A DNA stretch of 64,000 nt, taken from assembly GCF_000785435.2 (NCBI RefSeq), contig NZ_JTDB02000002.1, positions 62,001 through 126,000 of the forward strand, read 5' to 3'. Positions 33,991-43,310 of this stretch are shown piece after piece. The notes under the pieces were generated by a model. It did no database searches and was not told the origin of the DNA. It worked only from the letters and a program-made list of their open reading frames with translations. The stretch comes from Paraburkholderia sacchari. GTDB taxonomy: Bacteria > Pseudomonadota > Gammaproteobacteria > Burkholderiales > Burkholderiaceae. Both the position numbers and the translations under genes were made by a program. Position 1 is the stretch's first letter. Each line of letters begins with the position of its first letter.

Positions 33991-35721
33991 TTAAATCGCC
34001 GCCGTAACCGTCACCCACGTCTGCTGACGCGCCGCGTGCTCGGGCGCCGGTCCCGCGCGCATCGCGTAGCTGATCTGCGCCGACACGCGCTTGCCGGTAT
34101 AGCTCGCGCCAATCCCGTAACCCTGCAATCGCACCGACGCCCCCGTCATGGCGCCATCGCTGCGGATCCGGCCGTGCGCCGCGTCATAGAAAACCTGCAA
34201 CGCGACACCCGGCAGCGGCGGGATGAACTGGCTCACGCCAACGGAGGCAATCACACCGTCGTCGACAGACGCGGTGTTCTGGTCGTACGCGCGCACGGCC
34301 GTCGGTCCGCCCAGACCGAGCCGCTGCGAACCGTTCAGGCTTCGGCTCGCCCATTGGCCATGCACCGAGAGCGTCGCTTGCGTGGTCGACGTCAGCGCTT
34401 GAATAAAAGTCGCGGACGGTTCGATCTTCAGGAAATTGAAGCGGCGGTCCACATACTCCGGGTTGGCGCTGCTGTAGTCGTATTCCTTCTGCGTGGTCGT
34501 GCCATAGCTAGCCACGAAGCTGTACTGCGTCGCGTTGCGGCGCGCGCCCCACTTGCCATAGTAGTTGCCGTCGGCTCGCATCGACGCAACGTAGTTGCGC
34601 TGCCGGCTCACGAGGATGTTGTCGAGTCGCTCGTCGCTCGTGAACCACGCCTCCATGCTCGCGCCGAGGTCGAGACTCGCATTGGCGGTGCGGATCACCG
34701 GCGAAGAGCCGTAAAGGCTGGCGACGTCGGCGCTACCGGTGCCGAGGCCGCTGAATTCCTCGCCAAGCCGGTAATCGACATGCGAGTACGCAACGCCCGC
34801 CCGGCTCGCGCCCAGGCCAGTCAGCAGGTCGTAGGACAGCCGGCCGAGGCGCGTTCGTCCTTCCTCGCCCGAACTCGTTTGCATGAAACGCGGCGTGAAG
34901 TTGACGGTCGCCTGCAACTGGTCGCCGAGGCCGAGCATGTTGTTGACGCCGCCGGACAGGCCGACGCGGCGCCAGCCCGCCTGGCGCGACCCCGAGTTGT
35001 CGATGGTCGCGGCGGCGTAATAGCGGCCGGCGGGCGCGACGTCGACGCCGACGATCGTGCCGCCCGCTTCGCTGCCCGTCGAGAGCGTCGACGACACGGA
35101 GCCGACGCCGGGAATGCCTTCGACCACGCGCATGTTGCGCTCGATCTCGCGCAGGGTCGGCGTGGCCTCGCTCGTGGTCGCCAGGATGGCCTTGAGCCGC
35201 GGCGTCGATACCTTCGAACCATTCTCCACGGCGACCGATTCCACATGGCCGCGCTCGACGCCGAAGCGCACCACGCCCGCCGTGACAGTCTGCGGCGGCA
35301 GCGTCACGCGCACGAGCGTATCGCCGCCGTTGTACAGCACCGTCGTCAGTTCGTCGCGCAGCGCATGCAATTGCGCGAGCGTCACGCTGCGCCCGCGCCA
35401 CGGCGCGAGGAAGGCATCGACGCGCTGCTGCTCCGCTTCGGAAAGCGCGCTATCGAAGGTGAATGCGTTGACGACGAAGGTGAGTTCGCCCTCGGCGGGA
35501 GGCGTCTGGGCCGGCGTCGACGGCTGCAACGCGCTCGGGCGCTCGACCGTGGACTCGCCTTCGATGCCCCGCGTCGTATCGGCGTTCTGCCGCAGCAGCG
35601 TGCCAGCGCTGGGAAGCTCGAAGGCTTGCGCGGAAACATGCCACGCCGTCAGGCCGAGCAACGGCAGACAGGCAGGGCCGAGGCGGTGGCGAAGGTGCCG
35701 GTACCGGTTAGAGACTTTCAA
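33991..35721 (-). CDS. TpsB-type outer-membrane transporter (FhaC/ShlB family)
   Basis: A 576-residue protein of the two-partner secretion (type Vb) family. A signal peptide ends near HVSAQAFELP. Two POTRA domains follow (about 75-235; ELTFVVNAFTFDSALSEAEQ, then VRFGVERGHVESVAVEN). The rest is a 16-strand beta barrel (from GRYYAAATIDNSGSRQAGWRRVGLSG). The L6 loop motif, usually VRGF/Y, appears as TAVRAYDQNTASVDDGV with the invariant Arg kept. It exports the TpsA protein encoded just upstream on the same strand (121-bp gap). Confidence 0.95.
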   Translation of the reverse strand: MKVSNRYRHLRHRLGPACLPLLGLTAWHVSAQAFELPSAGTLLRQNADTTRGIEGESTVERPSALQPSTPAQTPPAEGELTFVVNAFTFDSALSEAEQQRVDAFLAPWRGRSVTLAQLHALRDELTTVLYNGGDTLVRVTLPPQTVTAGVVRFGVERGHVESVAVENGSKVSTPRLKAILATTSEATPTLREIERNMRVVEGIPGVGSVSSTLSTGSEAGGTIVGVDVAPAGRYYAAATIDNSGSRQAGWRRVGLSGGVNNMLGLGDQLQATVNFTPRFMQTSSGEEGRTRLGRLSYDLLTGLGASRAGVAYSHVDYRLGEEFSGLGTGSADVASLYGSSPVIRTANASLDLGASMEAWFTSDERLDNILVSRQRNYVASMRADGNYYGKWGARRNATQYSFVASYGTTTQKEYDYSSANPEYVDRRFNFLKIEPSATFIQALTSTTQATLSVHGQWASRSLNGSQRLGLGGPTAVRAYDQNTASVDDGVIASVGVSQFIPPLPGVALQVFYDAAHGRIRSDGAMTGASVRLQGYGIGASYTGKRVSAQISYAMRAGPAPEHAARQQTWVTVTAAI

Positions 35722-35842
35722 GGTGCCAAGGAAAATAAGGGATGCAAATAAGAAGGGAGAGGCAACGCGTGCCTCCCCCTTGTCGTATGAGCCGGCTAAA
35801 TGAGGCTAAAGCCGGCTGCCGGTGTTACCCGTTGCCGCCCGG

Positions 35843-38800
35843 TTACTGGGCGCTAACGGTGATCGGCGTGGGCAGCGTGATCGTCGGGGCCTTCAGCGTG
35901 CCCAGATACGTCGGGGCCGCGGCCTCCACCGTGATCGACTTGCCCGCCGTGTTGTTGCCCGCGACGACGGCAACCGCACGCAGCGCGATGTCGGTGGCCG
36001 CGCGCGTCTGCGTCGTCGGGTACTGGCCGATCATGCCGGTATAGGCGATCGTAGGAATGCCCGTCCTCGGATCGATCGAGACACCCGGATCGACGGCCAG
36101 CAGGACGCCACCGTTGCGGCTGGTGATGTTGCCCAGCTGGAAGACGCCCTTCGTGCCGGTCTTGCATGCCGCATCGGCGGCCGTGCAAACGCGATTCGTC
36201 GCGTGAGCGACGATGTCGCCATCGGCGTTCACATCGCGCAGCAGGAAGACACTGTCACCCTCGACCGAGACGGTCTTGCCGCTCAGCAGCCCTGCCTGGA
36301 GCGTTCCGCTGGTGCCGATCTTCACGTCCTGACCCGCCGTGGTGCTCACGCCAACGTCCTGCACGACGTTGGAGCCCGTGAGGTAGACCGAACCCTTGGT
36401 CGCCGTCACGTTCGCGTACTGCTTCAGGCTGCCGGGAAGCGCGCCATCGGCCTGGACCTGCACGTCGCCCGTCGTGGCGGTCACATTGCCGTTGATGTTG
36501 ACGCCCGAGCCCATCATGGTCACGCTGCCGCCCCTGACTTCCGCATTGGTCGTCAGCGCGTTTTCACCAACCGCGGCAAGCAGGACGTCGCCGCCCGCGC
36601 TCACCCGTTGTGCCCGGACCTCGCCAGCCGCGGCGATCGACACGTCCTGACCCGCAACGGTGCTGACGCCCGAAGTCTGGATAACGTTGCCGCCGATGAG
36701 GTTGACCGAGCCCTTGGTGGCCGTCACGTTCGCGAACTGCGTCAGATCGCCGAGCTTCGTGTTGAACGCCTGGATCGATACGTCACCCTTGGTGGCGGTG
36801 ATCGGCGCGGTGATCTCGACGCCCGTGCCTTGCATCGCCACGTTGGCGCCGGTGACGTCGCCGGTAATCGCAAGGTCGCCGTCGCCCAGCGTGCCGATCT
36901 TGACATCACCGCCAGCGCTCACGCGCGCGGCCTGGAGCGTGCCGGTCGCACCGATACTCACGGCGTTGCCGGCGGTGGTGAGGACGGCCTTCTTCTGGAC
37001 GATGTTGGTGCCAATGAGGTTGACCGAGCCCTTGGTGGCCGTCACGTTCGCGTTCTGATTCAGATTGCCCGAACCGAAGCTATCGGACCTGATCGCCACG
37101 TCACCAGTCGAAGCGACGATCGACGAATTGACGTCGACGCCCGTACCCTGCATGGCCACGCCGCGGGCGGTGATCGCGTCGTTGACCGCGATGGCGCCCG
37201 CCGCGCCGAATAGCGCGTCGCCCAGGGCGTTCACGCGCGCGACCTGGAGCGTGTTGGCCGCGCCGATATTCACATCGGTGCCGGCATAGGTAACGTAGCC
37301 CTTCTTCTGCGCGACGTTGGTGCCCGTGAGGTTGACCGAACCCAGGCTCGCCGTCACGCTCGCGTTCTGGTTCAGGTCGCCCTGGCCAAGGCCATCGGCC
37401 TTGATGGACACATCGCCCTTCGTGGCGGTAATCGACGAATTGACGTCGATGCCCGTGCCCTGCATGGCCACGCTGCGGCCATTGACTGCGTCGTTGACCG
37501 CAATCGGGCCAGCCGCGCCAAGCTGCACGTCGCCCACGGCGTTCACGCGCGCGACCTGGAGCGCGTTGGTCGCGCCGATATTCACGCCGTCACCGGCATA
37601 GGTGACATAGCCCGTCTTCTGCGAGATGTTGGTGCCGGTGAGATTGACCGAGCCCACGCTCGCCGTCACGCTCCAGTTTTGATTCAGGTCGCCCTGGCCA
37701 AGGTTATTGGCCTTGATGGACACATCGCCCTTCGAAGCGGTGATCGACGAGTTGAGGTCGACGCCCGTACCCTGCATGGCCACGCTGCGGGCGGTGATCG
37801 CGTCGTTGACCGCGATGGAGCCCACAGCGCCGAGTTGCACGTCGCCCACGGCGTTCAGCCGTGCCGCCTGAAGCGTGCCGGTCGCGCCGATATTCACGCC
37901 GTTGCCGGCGTAGGTGACGTAGCCCTTCTTCTGCAGGATATTGGTGCCCATGAGGTTGACCGAGCCCTTGCTCGCCGTCACGCTGGCGTTCTGATTCAGA
38001 TCGCCCTGGCCCAGAGCATCGGCTTTGACGGACACATCGCCGGTCGAAGCGGTGATCGACGAATTAATGTTGACGCCCGTGCCCTGCATGAACACGCCGC
38101 GGCCGGTGATGGCGTCGTTGATCGCAATGGGACCCGCCGCGCCAAGCTGCACGTCGCCCACGGCGTTCAGCCTTGCTGCCTGGATCGTGCCGCTTGCGCC
38201 GATATTCATGCCATCGCCGGCATAGGTGCTGACACCCTTCTTCTGCGTGACGTTGGTACCCGTGAGGTTGACCGAGCCTTTGGTCGCTTCGAGGTTCGCG
38301 TTCTGATTCAGGTCGCCGATACCCGCGCCATCGGCCTTGATGGACAGGTCGCCCTTCGAGGCGGTCATCCACGAATTGATGTCGACGCCCGTGCCCTGCA
38401 CGGCCACGCTGTTGCCGTTGACCGCTTCGTTGACCGTGACGGAGCCGGTTCCGCCCGCGCCGATCTTGACATCGCCGCCGCTGTTGACGCGGCCGTTCGA
38501 CACGACATTGCCGCCAGCGCTGCCGATCGAGATCGTGCCTTGCGAGGTGGTCAGATTCGCGCCTTTCTCGATGGTCACGTTGTGGCCGGCACTGCCGTAC
38601 TCGCCGCCGCTCGGCGCGGTGTCGGCGTTAAAGGGGGAGAGGAACGGCGGGTACTTCACCGGCGTGGAGCCGATCGTGATGTCGGTTGCCGCGTTGATGC
38701 GGCCGCCCGCGCTGACGTTGCCGTCGAGCTGCGAGCCGAGGACGATCGAGCCGCCCTCGCCCGTGGTGGCGCGCGTGGCTTCCAGCGTGCCCGAGTTGCG

Positions 38801-39583
38801 CACCACCGTGGCGAGCATCGCGCCCGTTGCCGCGGCGTTGAGCTGGACGTTGCCGCCGCTCGCCGTGATCGTGCCGCTATTGGCCGCGAGCGCGTTCTGC
38901 GCTTCGCGCCCGAGCATGACCCTGAAGCCGGAGCCGCTCATCTGCATGGCCACGCCGTCAGCCGCGCCGAGCGTGACGTCCTTCGCGCGAATCGTGCCCT
39001 GGTTGGTCGCCTGCGCGCCGAGCAGCACGACCGCTTCGCGCGCGGTGATTTGACCGTCGTTCGAGACGACGCCCTGGCCGCCGTTCGCGGACAGATTCAT
39101 GATGCCGGTGACCGGTTCCCCGCCGTCCATGAACTTCTGGCTGTCGACGTTGAGCGTCGATGCCACGAGGCTGCCCACGTTCACTTGCGACGTCTTGCCG
39201 AACATCACCCCCGAGGGATTGACCACGAACACGCGGCCGTTCGCCGTCAGCGTGCCGTCGATCTGCGTGGGCGCCGCCGTGGTCACGCGGTTGAGCACCG
39301 CCGAGGTCGCGCTGGGCTGGTTGAACGCCACGGTCTGATCACGGGCGATGTTGAAGTTGTTCCAGTTGACGACCATCCGGTCGCTGGACTGATTGATCGT
39401 GGTTTTGGCACCCTGCGTTGCGATGGTGCCGCTGCCCGCCGCGACGACCCCGCCTTCGACCGCGCCGACGCTGTTCGCGTAACCCAGGGCCGCAGTCAGC
39501 ATGGCGGGCATGATCGCAAGCCGGAAAGCGGGCTGTTGCGACGTTAGGGAGCGTCGGTGGCGAATGGACTTGTTGTAGCTCAT
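35843..39583 (-). CDS. TpsA exoprotein, filamentous-haemagglutinin-like adhesin with seven ~104-residue repeats
   Basis: A 1,246-residue secreted protein. An extended signal (MSYNKSIRHRRSLTSQQPAF to GYANSVGA) is followed by a TPS/haemagglutination activity domain (about 45-300) with NWNNFNIARDQTVAFNQPSA, ILNRVT-like VLNRVTTAAPTQIDG and NPSGVMFGKTSQVNVG. After a linker, seven ~104-residue repeats of the form VAMQGTGVDVNSSITATKGD .. GSVNLTGTNVAQKKGYVTYA .. ARVNAVGDVQLGA build a long beta-helix. The last ~80 residues include the only Cys pair (VCTAADAACKTG). There is no C-terminal toxin or CdiA VENN motif, so an adhesin or biofilm role is likelier than contact-dependent inhibition. Exported by the neighbouring TpsB. 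Confidence 0.93.
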   Translation of the reverse strand: MSYNKSIRHRRSLTSQQPAFRLAIMPAMLTAALGYANSVGAVEGGVVAAGSGTIATQGAKTTINQSSDRMVVNWNNFNIARDQTVAFNQPSATSAVLNRVTTAAPTQIDGTLTANGRVFVVNPSGVMFGKTSQVNVGSLVASTLNVDSQKFMDGGEPVTGIMNLSANGGQGVVSNDGQITAREAVVLLGAQATNQGTIRAKDVTLGAADGVAMQMSGSGFRVMLGREAQNALAANSGTITASGGNVQLNAAATGAMLATVVRNSGTLEATRATTGEGGSIVLGSQLDGNVSAGGRINAATDITIGSTPVKYPPFLSPFNADTAPSGGEYGSAGHNVTIEKGANLTTSQGTISIGSAGGNVVSNGRVNSGGDVKIGAGGTGSVTVNEAVNGNSVAVQGTGVDINSWMTASKGDLSIKADGAGIGDLNQNANLEATKGSVNLTGTNVTQKKGVSTYAGDGMNIGASGTIQAARLNAVGDVQLGAAGPIAINDAITGRGVFMQGTGVNINSSITASTGDVSVKADALGQGDLNQNASVTASKGSVNLMGTNILQKKGYVTYAGNGVNIGATGTLQAARLNAVGDVQLGAVGSIAVNDAITARSVAMQGTGVDLNSSITASKGDVSIKANNLGQGDLNQNWSVTASVGSVNLTGTNISQKTGYVTYAGDGVNIGATNALQVARVNAVGDVQLGAAGPIAVNDAVNGRSVAMQGTGIDVNSSITATKGDVSIKADGLGQGDLNQNASVTASLGSVNLTGTNVAQKKGYVTYAGTDVNIGAANTLQVARVNALGDALFGAAGAIAVNDAITARGVAMQGTGVDVNSSIVASTGDVAIRSDSFGSGNLNQNANVTATKGSVNLIGTNIVQKKAVLTTAGNAVSIGATGTLQAARVSAGGDVKIGTLGDGDLAITGDVTGANVAMQGTGVEITAPITATKGDVSIQAFNTKLGDLTQFANVTATKGSVNLIGGNVIQTSGVSTVAGQDVSIAAAGEVRAQRVSAGGDVLLAAVGENALTTNAEVRGGSVTMMGSGVNINGNVTATTGDVQVQADGALPGSLKQYANVTATKGSVYLTGSNVVQDVGVSTTAGQDVKIGTSGTLQAGLLSGKTVSVEGDSVFLLRDVNADGDIVAHATNRVCTAADAACKTGTKGVFQLGNITSRNGGVLLAVDPGVSIDPRTGIPTIAYTGMIGQYPTTQTRAATDIALRAVAVVAGNNTAGKSITVEAAAPTYLGTLKAPTITLPTPITVSAQ
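36275..38410 (-). repeat. Seven tandem repeats of about 312 bp inside tpsA
   Basis: The landmark GTTGACCGAGCC recurs at intervals of 312 bp (near 36702, 37014, 37326, 37638, 37950 and 38262), and a diverged seventh unit lies at the 3' end. Units 2-4 (37.3-38.1 kb) are nearly identical at the DNA level, which makes copy-number change by recombination likely; outer units are more diverged. Confidence 0.93.
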
Positions 39584-39664
39584 TTCCTGACCTTGTAACG
39601 AGTTCTTTTCATTACCCGGACGGGGCGCTATGGTCTATTCCCACGCCGGGGGCTCTTCGGACTA

Positions 39665-39746
39665 CTTACGTAAGTGCATCTGAAAAATGTAATTAAACGT
39701 AAGCAGAGCGAGGATTCTATTGGGTCACTGTAAAGCGATACGTAAG
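39665..39746 (-). promoter_or_regulatory. Cluster of three CTTACGT boxes upstream of tpsA
   Basis: On the minus strand CTTACGT occurs at 39668-39674, 39697-39703 and 39740-39746. The copy nearest to tpsA is part of the palindrome CTTACGTAAG (39665-39674). The stretch is AT-rich compared with its surroundings and lies 80-165 bp before the tpsA start. It is a candidate operator array for the two-partner secretion operon; the regulator is unknown. Confidence 0.5.
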
Positions 39747-39776
39747 ATGACTCTGAAAAGAACACGGCTCAGAGAT

Positions 39777-39818
39777 AAAAAAAGCGGAGGTGCGCTTTCG
39801 GCGCACCTCCGCTTTTTG
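39777..39818 (-). terminator. Rho-independent terminator after flgL
   Basis: AAGCGGAGGTGCGC pairs perfectly with GCGCACCTCCGCTT around a five-base loop. On the minus strand it is followed by TTTTTTATC; the other strand also has a T-run. Confidence 0.92.
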
Positions 39819-39847
39819 ATTCAGGAAATCGCTCCTGGTAATTCCTG

Positions 39848-41104
39848 TCAGGGATTGATGTACTGGAATAGCGAAAGATTCTGAGTCGCGGCAAAACTCT
39901 TCTGCGACGCTGTCAGCGCATTGGAAAGCTGCGTGTACTGAGCAATCGCTGCCGTCATGTCGGTGCTCGTGAGATCGCTGAGATTCGACGTCACCTGCAA
40001 CGAATTCGTCGACGTCACCGTTTGCAGCGCCTTCACTTCCTGCTCTCTGCCGCCCACCGAAGCCTGGATTGTGACCACGTTCGAGATCGAATTGCCGATC
40101 GCGGTGAGGCCGCTTTGCAGCGCGTTCGTGAGATTCGCGCCCGCCGCCGGGCTGCCGTTCACCGGCGTTTGCAGCGCGGCGATTACGCTGTCGATGGTGC
40201 TGAACACGCTGCTGTTCTGCGGCGCGATGGCCGGCGTGACGGAGAACGTATCGCCCGCCACGGGCGTGCCCGAGATCGTCACGTTCATGCCGATCTTGCC
40301 GGCGGCGCCGAGGTCGATCGGCGAGCCATCGGTGTAGGGCTGATTCGACGCGAGCGTCGTCGTCGGGTTGGTTGAGTTGTCGATTACCGAGTAGGTAAGC
40401 GCGCCGGAGGTGGCGTCGGTGCCGAACTGGATCGACAGCGGATGGCCGTTCGTGGCCTGGGTCGGATCGGTCACCGTGACGCCGCTGATCGTGCCGGTGC
40501 CCATGTTCTGCATGCTGCCGCCCGCCACCACCTGCGAGCCCACCGCCGAGACGCTCAGGAACACCGCCGCGCCCGTGTCGCTCACCGCGATCTGGCGCGA
40601 GCCGCCCACCTGAACCATGCGCTGGCCGAGGTCGCCGTTATACGTCACGCCGCCGGTGGCGTCGGTGAACACCTGCGAGGTGCTCTTGAACCCGGAGAAC
40701 AGATAGTTGCCCTGACCATCGGTCGTGTTGGCGAGCGTGAACAACTGGCTGCGTTCGCCCTGCAATTGCTTGGCGAGCGCCTGGCGGTCGGCGTCGTTGA
40801 GCGAGCCGTTGATCGCCGACTGAATCTGCTGGCTGATCGCCTGCAGCGTGGTCGTCACGCTGCCGAGCGTCGAGTCCTCGAGCTGCAGCGAGGACAGCGC
40901 CATGTTCTGGTTCGACGCGTACTGCGTGAGCGTCGCGCTGGTGGCCGAGAGCTGCACGGCCTGGGCCGCGCCGAGCGGGTTGTCGGCGGGCGTCGAGAGC
41001 GATACGCCGGTCGAGATCTGCTGTTGCGTCTGGAGCAGCTGCGATTGCTGGTTCTCCATCGTCGCCACGCTGGACGAATAAAGCTGGGAAGTCGCGATAC
41101 GCAT
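39848..41104 (-). CDS. flgL: Hook-filament junction protein FlgL (HAP3)
   Basis: A 418-residue extracellular junction protein between hook and filament. Flagellin-like N- and C-terminal helices are clear: MRIATSQLYSSSVATMENQQSQLLQTQQQISTG and the end SNALTASQKSFAATQNLSLFQYINP. It lies 11 bp after flgK and is presumably transcribed with it from the sigma-28 promoter upstream of flgK. A strong terminator follows. Confidence 0.96.
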   Translation of the reverse strand: MRIATSQLYSSSVATMENQQSQLLQTQQQISTGVSLSTPADNPLGAAQAVQLSATSATLTQYASNQNMALSSLQLEDSTLGSVTTTLQAISQQIQSAINGSLNDADRQALAKQLQGERSQLFTLANTTDGQGNYLFSGFKSTSQVFTDATGGVTYNGDLGQRMVQVGGSRQIAVSDTGAAVFLSVSAVGSQVVAGGSMQNMGTGTISGVTVTDPTQATNGHPLSIQFGTDATSGALTYSVIDNSTNPTTTLASNQPYTDGSPIDLGAAGKIGMNVTISGTPVAGDTFSVTPAIAPQNSSVFSTIDSVIAALQTPVNGSPAAGANLTNALQSGLTAIGNSISNVVTIQASVGGREQEVKALQTVTSTNSLQVTSNLSDLTSTDMTAAIAQYTQLSNALTASQKSFAATQNLSLFQYINP

Positions 41105-41115
41105 GGGTCAGCGCC

Positions 41116-43146
41116 TCACTGGAAGATGCCGAGCAGGGTCTGGAACAGCGACGCCGCCGTCTGGATCACCTTGCTGTTGGCCTGGTAGAGCTGCTGAAAC
41201 TGCAGCAGTTTGGCGGCCTCTTCGTCGAGGTTCACGCCCTGCACGGACTGCTGCTGCGAAGTGAGCTGCGTGACGAGCGATTGCTGCGAGGTGCTCGACG
41301 CCTTCAACTGGCTCGCCGTGTTGCCGATCGTGTTCACGTAGTTCGAGTACGCGTTCGTGAGCGTCTGCGATCCGGCGAACACCGTGCCCGAGGTGAGGTT
41401 CGCGAGCGCGAGCGCGTTGCGGCCGTCCTGCGCGGCGCTCGTGTTCGGCGCGATGGTGAACGTGTCGCCGTTCGCGGGCGCGCCCGTCATCGAGAAGCTC
41501 ACGTTGTTGGCCGTGCCGCTGGTGTCGCCGCTGATGCTGATGGTCGCGCCGGTGCTCGAGTCGTAGGGGATCGTCGTGCTGCTGCTCGTGATGGCGTACG
41601 GCGTGGGCGTGCTCGAACCCGGCACGGTGACGGAGACCGTCGAGCCCACCGGGAATCCCGAGAGCGTGCCGGTGCTCGATCCCGAGCCCGAAGCCGCATA
41701 GCTCAGTTGCAGCCCCGGCGAGGCCACCGCATAGCCCGCGCTGACCGTGCCCTGCGTGACGGCGGCCGTGCCGGTGTTGGTGCCGCCCGCCGTGACGAGC
41801 ACGGGCGAGGCGGCCGCGATCGCCGACGGGTCGCTCGTCGCGACGGCGAAGCTGTCGAGCGCGCCCGCGGTCGGCTGGATCGAGAACGCGTCGCCGTCGT
41901 TCATCGTGCCCGTCGACGTGATCGAGAGGCCGCTGCCGGCGGGCGCGAACGGATTGCTCTGGCTCGGCTGCGTGGTGGTGGTGCCGAGCACCGTGTTGGT
42001 GGTCGTGTCGGTGAGCGTCCAGGTGCCGCCCGCCGCGCTCGAATACGAGAGCGTGTAATTGTCGGTGGGCGGATTCGCGGCGTTGGTGAGCGTGGCCGAG
42101 ACCGTGCCGGTACTGCTGGGGTTGTTGCCGAGATTGGCCGTGACGACCGGCCCGCCCGCGGTAAACAGCGCGCCGCCCGGCGCACCGCCGAGCGTGAGGC
42201 CGAGCGCGTTTTGCTGGTTCACCTGCGCGGCGAAGCTCGTGGCAATGGCGCCGAGCTGCGCCTGCGCCGGATCCAGCGTGTTCTGCATGAACGAGACGAG
42301 CCCGCCCACGGTGCCGCCCTGCAATGCCGCGCTGGAAAGCGGCTGCGCCTGGGCGGTCGAGCCCGGCAGGCCTTGCCAGGCCACGGTCATTTCCGCGGGG
42401 TTCGCGTTGGAGCGCTGCGTGGTCAGGTTGTAGTTCTGCCCGCTCACCACGAGCGGCTGGCCGTTGCCGAGAAACACGCTATAGCCGCTGCTGTTCTGCA
42501 CGACCTGCACGCCCACGAGCTGCGAAAGTTTCGACACCGCGAGATCGCGCTGGTCGAGCAGCTGGTTCGGCGGCTGGCCGGAGCTGCTCGCCATCGAGAT
42601 CTGCGTATTGAGCTGGGCGATCTGCTGCGTGTAGGTGTTGATCTGCGTAACCGCGTTCGACAGCTGCGTGTTCACGCTCTGGCGCATCGCGTCGTACTGC
42701 TGGCCGGCGGCGTTGATCTGGTCGGCGAGCGACTGCGCGTCGGACAGCGCGGTCTGGCGCGTGGCGGTGCTCGCGGGCGAGTTCGAAACGTTCTGCAGCC
42801 CCGAGAAGAACGTCGTGATCGACGTGGCGATGCCCGAGGTCGGGCTGCCCACGAGGTTCGAGAGCTGCGTGGCGAGCGTGTACGACGCGGTGAGCGCGCT
42901 ATTGCTGGACTGCGCATTGTTCAGCGCGCTCGTGAGGTACTGGCTATAGGCGCGCTGCACCGTGGCCGTGGTCACGCCGCCGCCCAGGTAGCCCGAGCCC
43001 GTGTACTGGCCGGCCGCTTCCTGATAGACCGCGGTTTCCACGTTGTAGCCGGTGGTCGACGAATTGCTGATGTTCTCGCCGGCGGTGGCTATGCCGACCT
43101 GGGCCGCCTGCAACCCGGAGAGCCCGATCGAGAAGATGTTGGACAT
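41116..43146 (-). CDS. flgK: Hook-filament junction protein FlgK (HAP1)
   Basis: A 676-residue extracellular protein that caps the hook and carries FlgL. The N-terminus MSNIFSIGLSGLQAAQVGIATAGENISNSSTTGYN has the rod-hook family motif; the C-terminus VNLDEEAAKLLQFQQLYQANSKVIQTAASLFQTLLGIFQ is typical. The middle is a longer, Thr/Ser/Gly-rich variable domain exposed to the outside. A sigma-28 promoter sits about 85 bp upstream. Confidence 0.97.
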   Translation of the reverse strand: MSNIFSIGLSGLQAAQVGIATAGENISNSSTTGYNVETAVYQEAAGQYTGSGYLGGGVTTATVQRAYSQYLTSALNNAQSSNSALTASYTLATQLSNLVGSPTSGIATSITTFFSGLQNVSNSPASTATRQTALSDAQSLADQINAAGQQYDAMRQSVNTQLSNAVTQINTYTQQIAQLNTQISMASSSGQPPNQLLDQRDLAVSKLSQLVGVQVVQNSSGYSVFLGNGQPLVVSGQNYNLTTQRSNANPAEMTVAWQGLPGSTAQAQPLSSAALQGGTVGGLVSFMQNTLDPAQAQLGAIATSFAAQVNQQNALGLTLGGAPGGALFTAGGPVVTANLGNNPSSTGTVSATLTNAANPPTDNYTLSYSSAAGGTWTLTDTTTNTVLGTTTTQPSQSNPFAPAGSGLSITSTGTMNDGDAFSIQPTAGALDSFAVATSDPSAIAAASPVLVTAGGTNTGTAAVTQGTVSAGYAVASPGLQLSYAASGSGSSTGTLSGFPVGSTVSVTVPGSSTPTPYAITSSSTTIPYDSSTGATISISGDTSGTANNVSFSMTGAPANGDTFTIAPNTSAAQDGRNALALANLTSGTVFAGSQTLTNAYSNYVNTIGNTASQLKASSTSQQSLVTQLTSQQQSVQGVNLDEEAAKLLQFQQLYQANSKVIQTAASLFQTLLGIFQ

Positions 43147-43228
43147 GCTTGATCCTCAGGGGCGGCCGTTCCGGCATCCCAGTCGATGGGGCGATGGGTC
43201 GTTCAGGCCGCGTGGATGAACCCATGTA

Positions 43229-43255
43229 ATAACGGCAGCGAGGCGCCAAAATTGA
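43229..43255 (-). promoter_or_regulatory. Sigma-28 (FliA) promoter of flgKL
   Basis: On the minus strand TCAATTTT, 11 bases, then GCCGTTAT. It matches the sigma-28 consensus in both halves with exact N11 spacing and points at flgK. Confidence 0.75.
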
Positions 43256-43310
43256 GCGCCCGCATGCGCATATGCATGAGCATCTGCGGCCGGCGTCCCC
43301 GTGGCGATGC

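Noticed and set aside
36275..38410. CRISPR-like regular spacing
   Set aside because: The 312-bp period has no short repeat/spacer structure; it is an in-frame protein repeat.
35843..39583. Contact-dependent inhibition toxin (CdiA)
   Set aside because: The protein is short, lacks a VENN-type motif and a variable C-terminal toxin, and no CdiI-like immunity gene follows.
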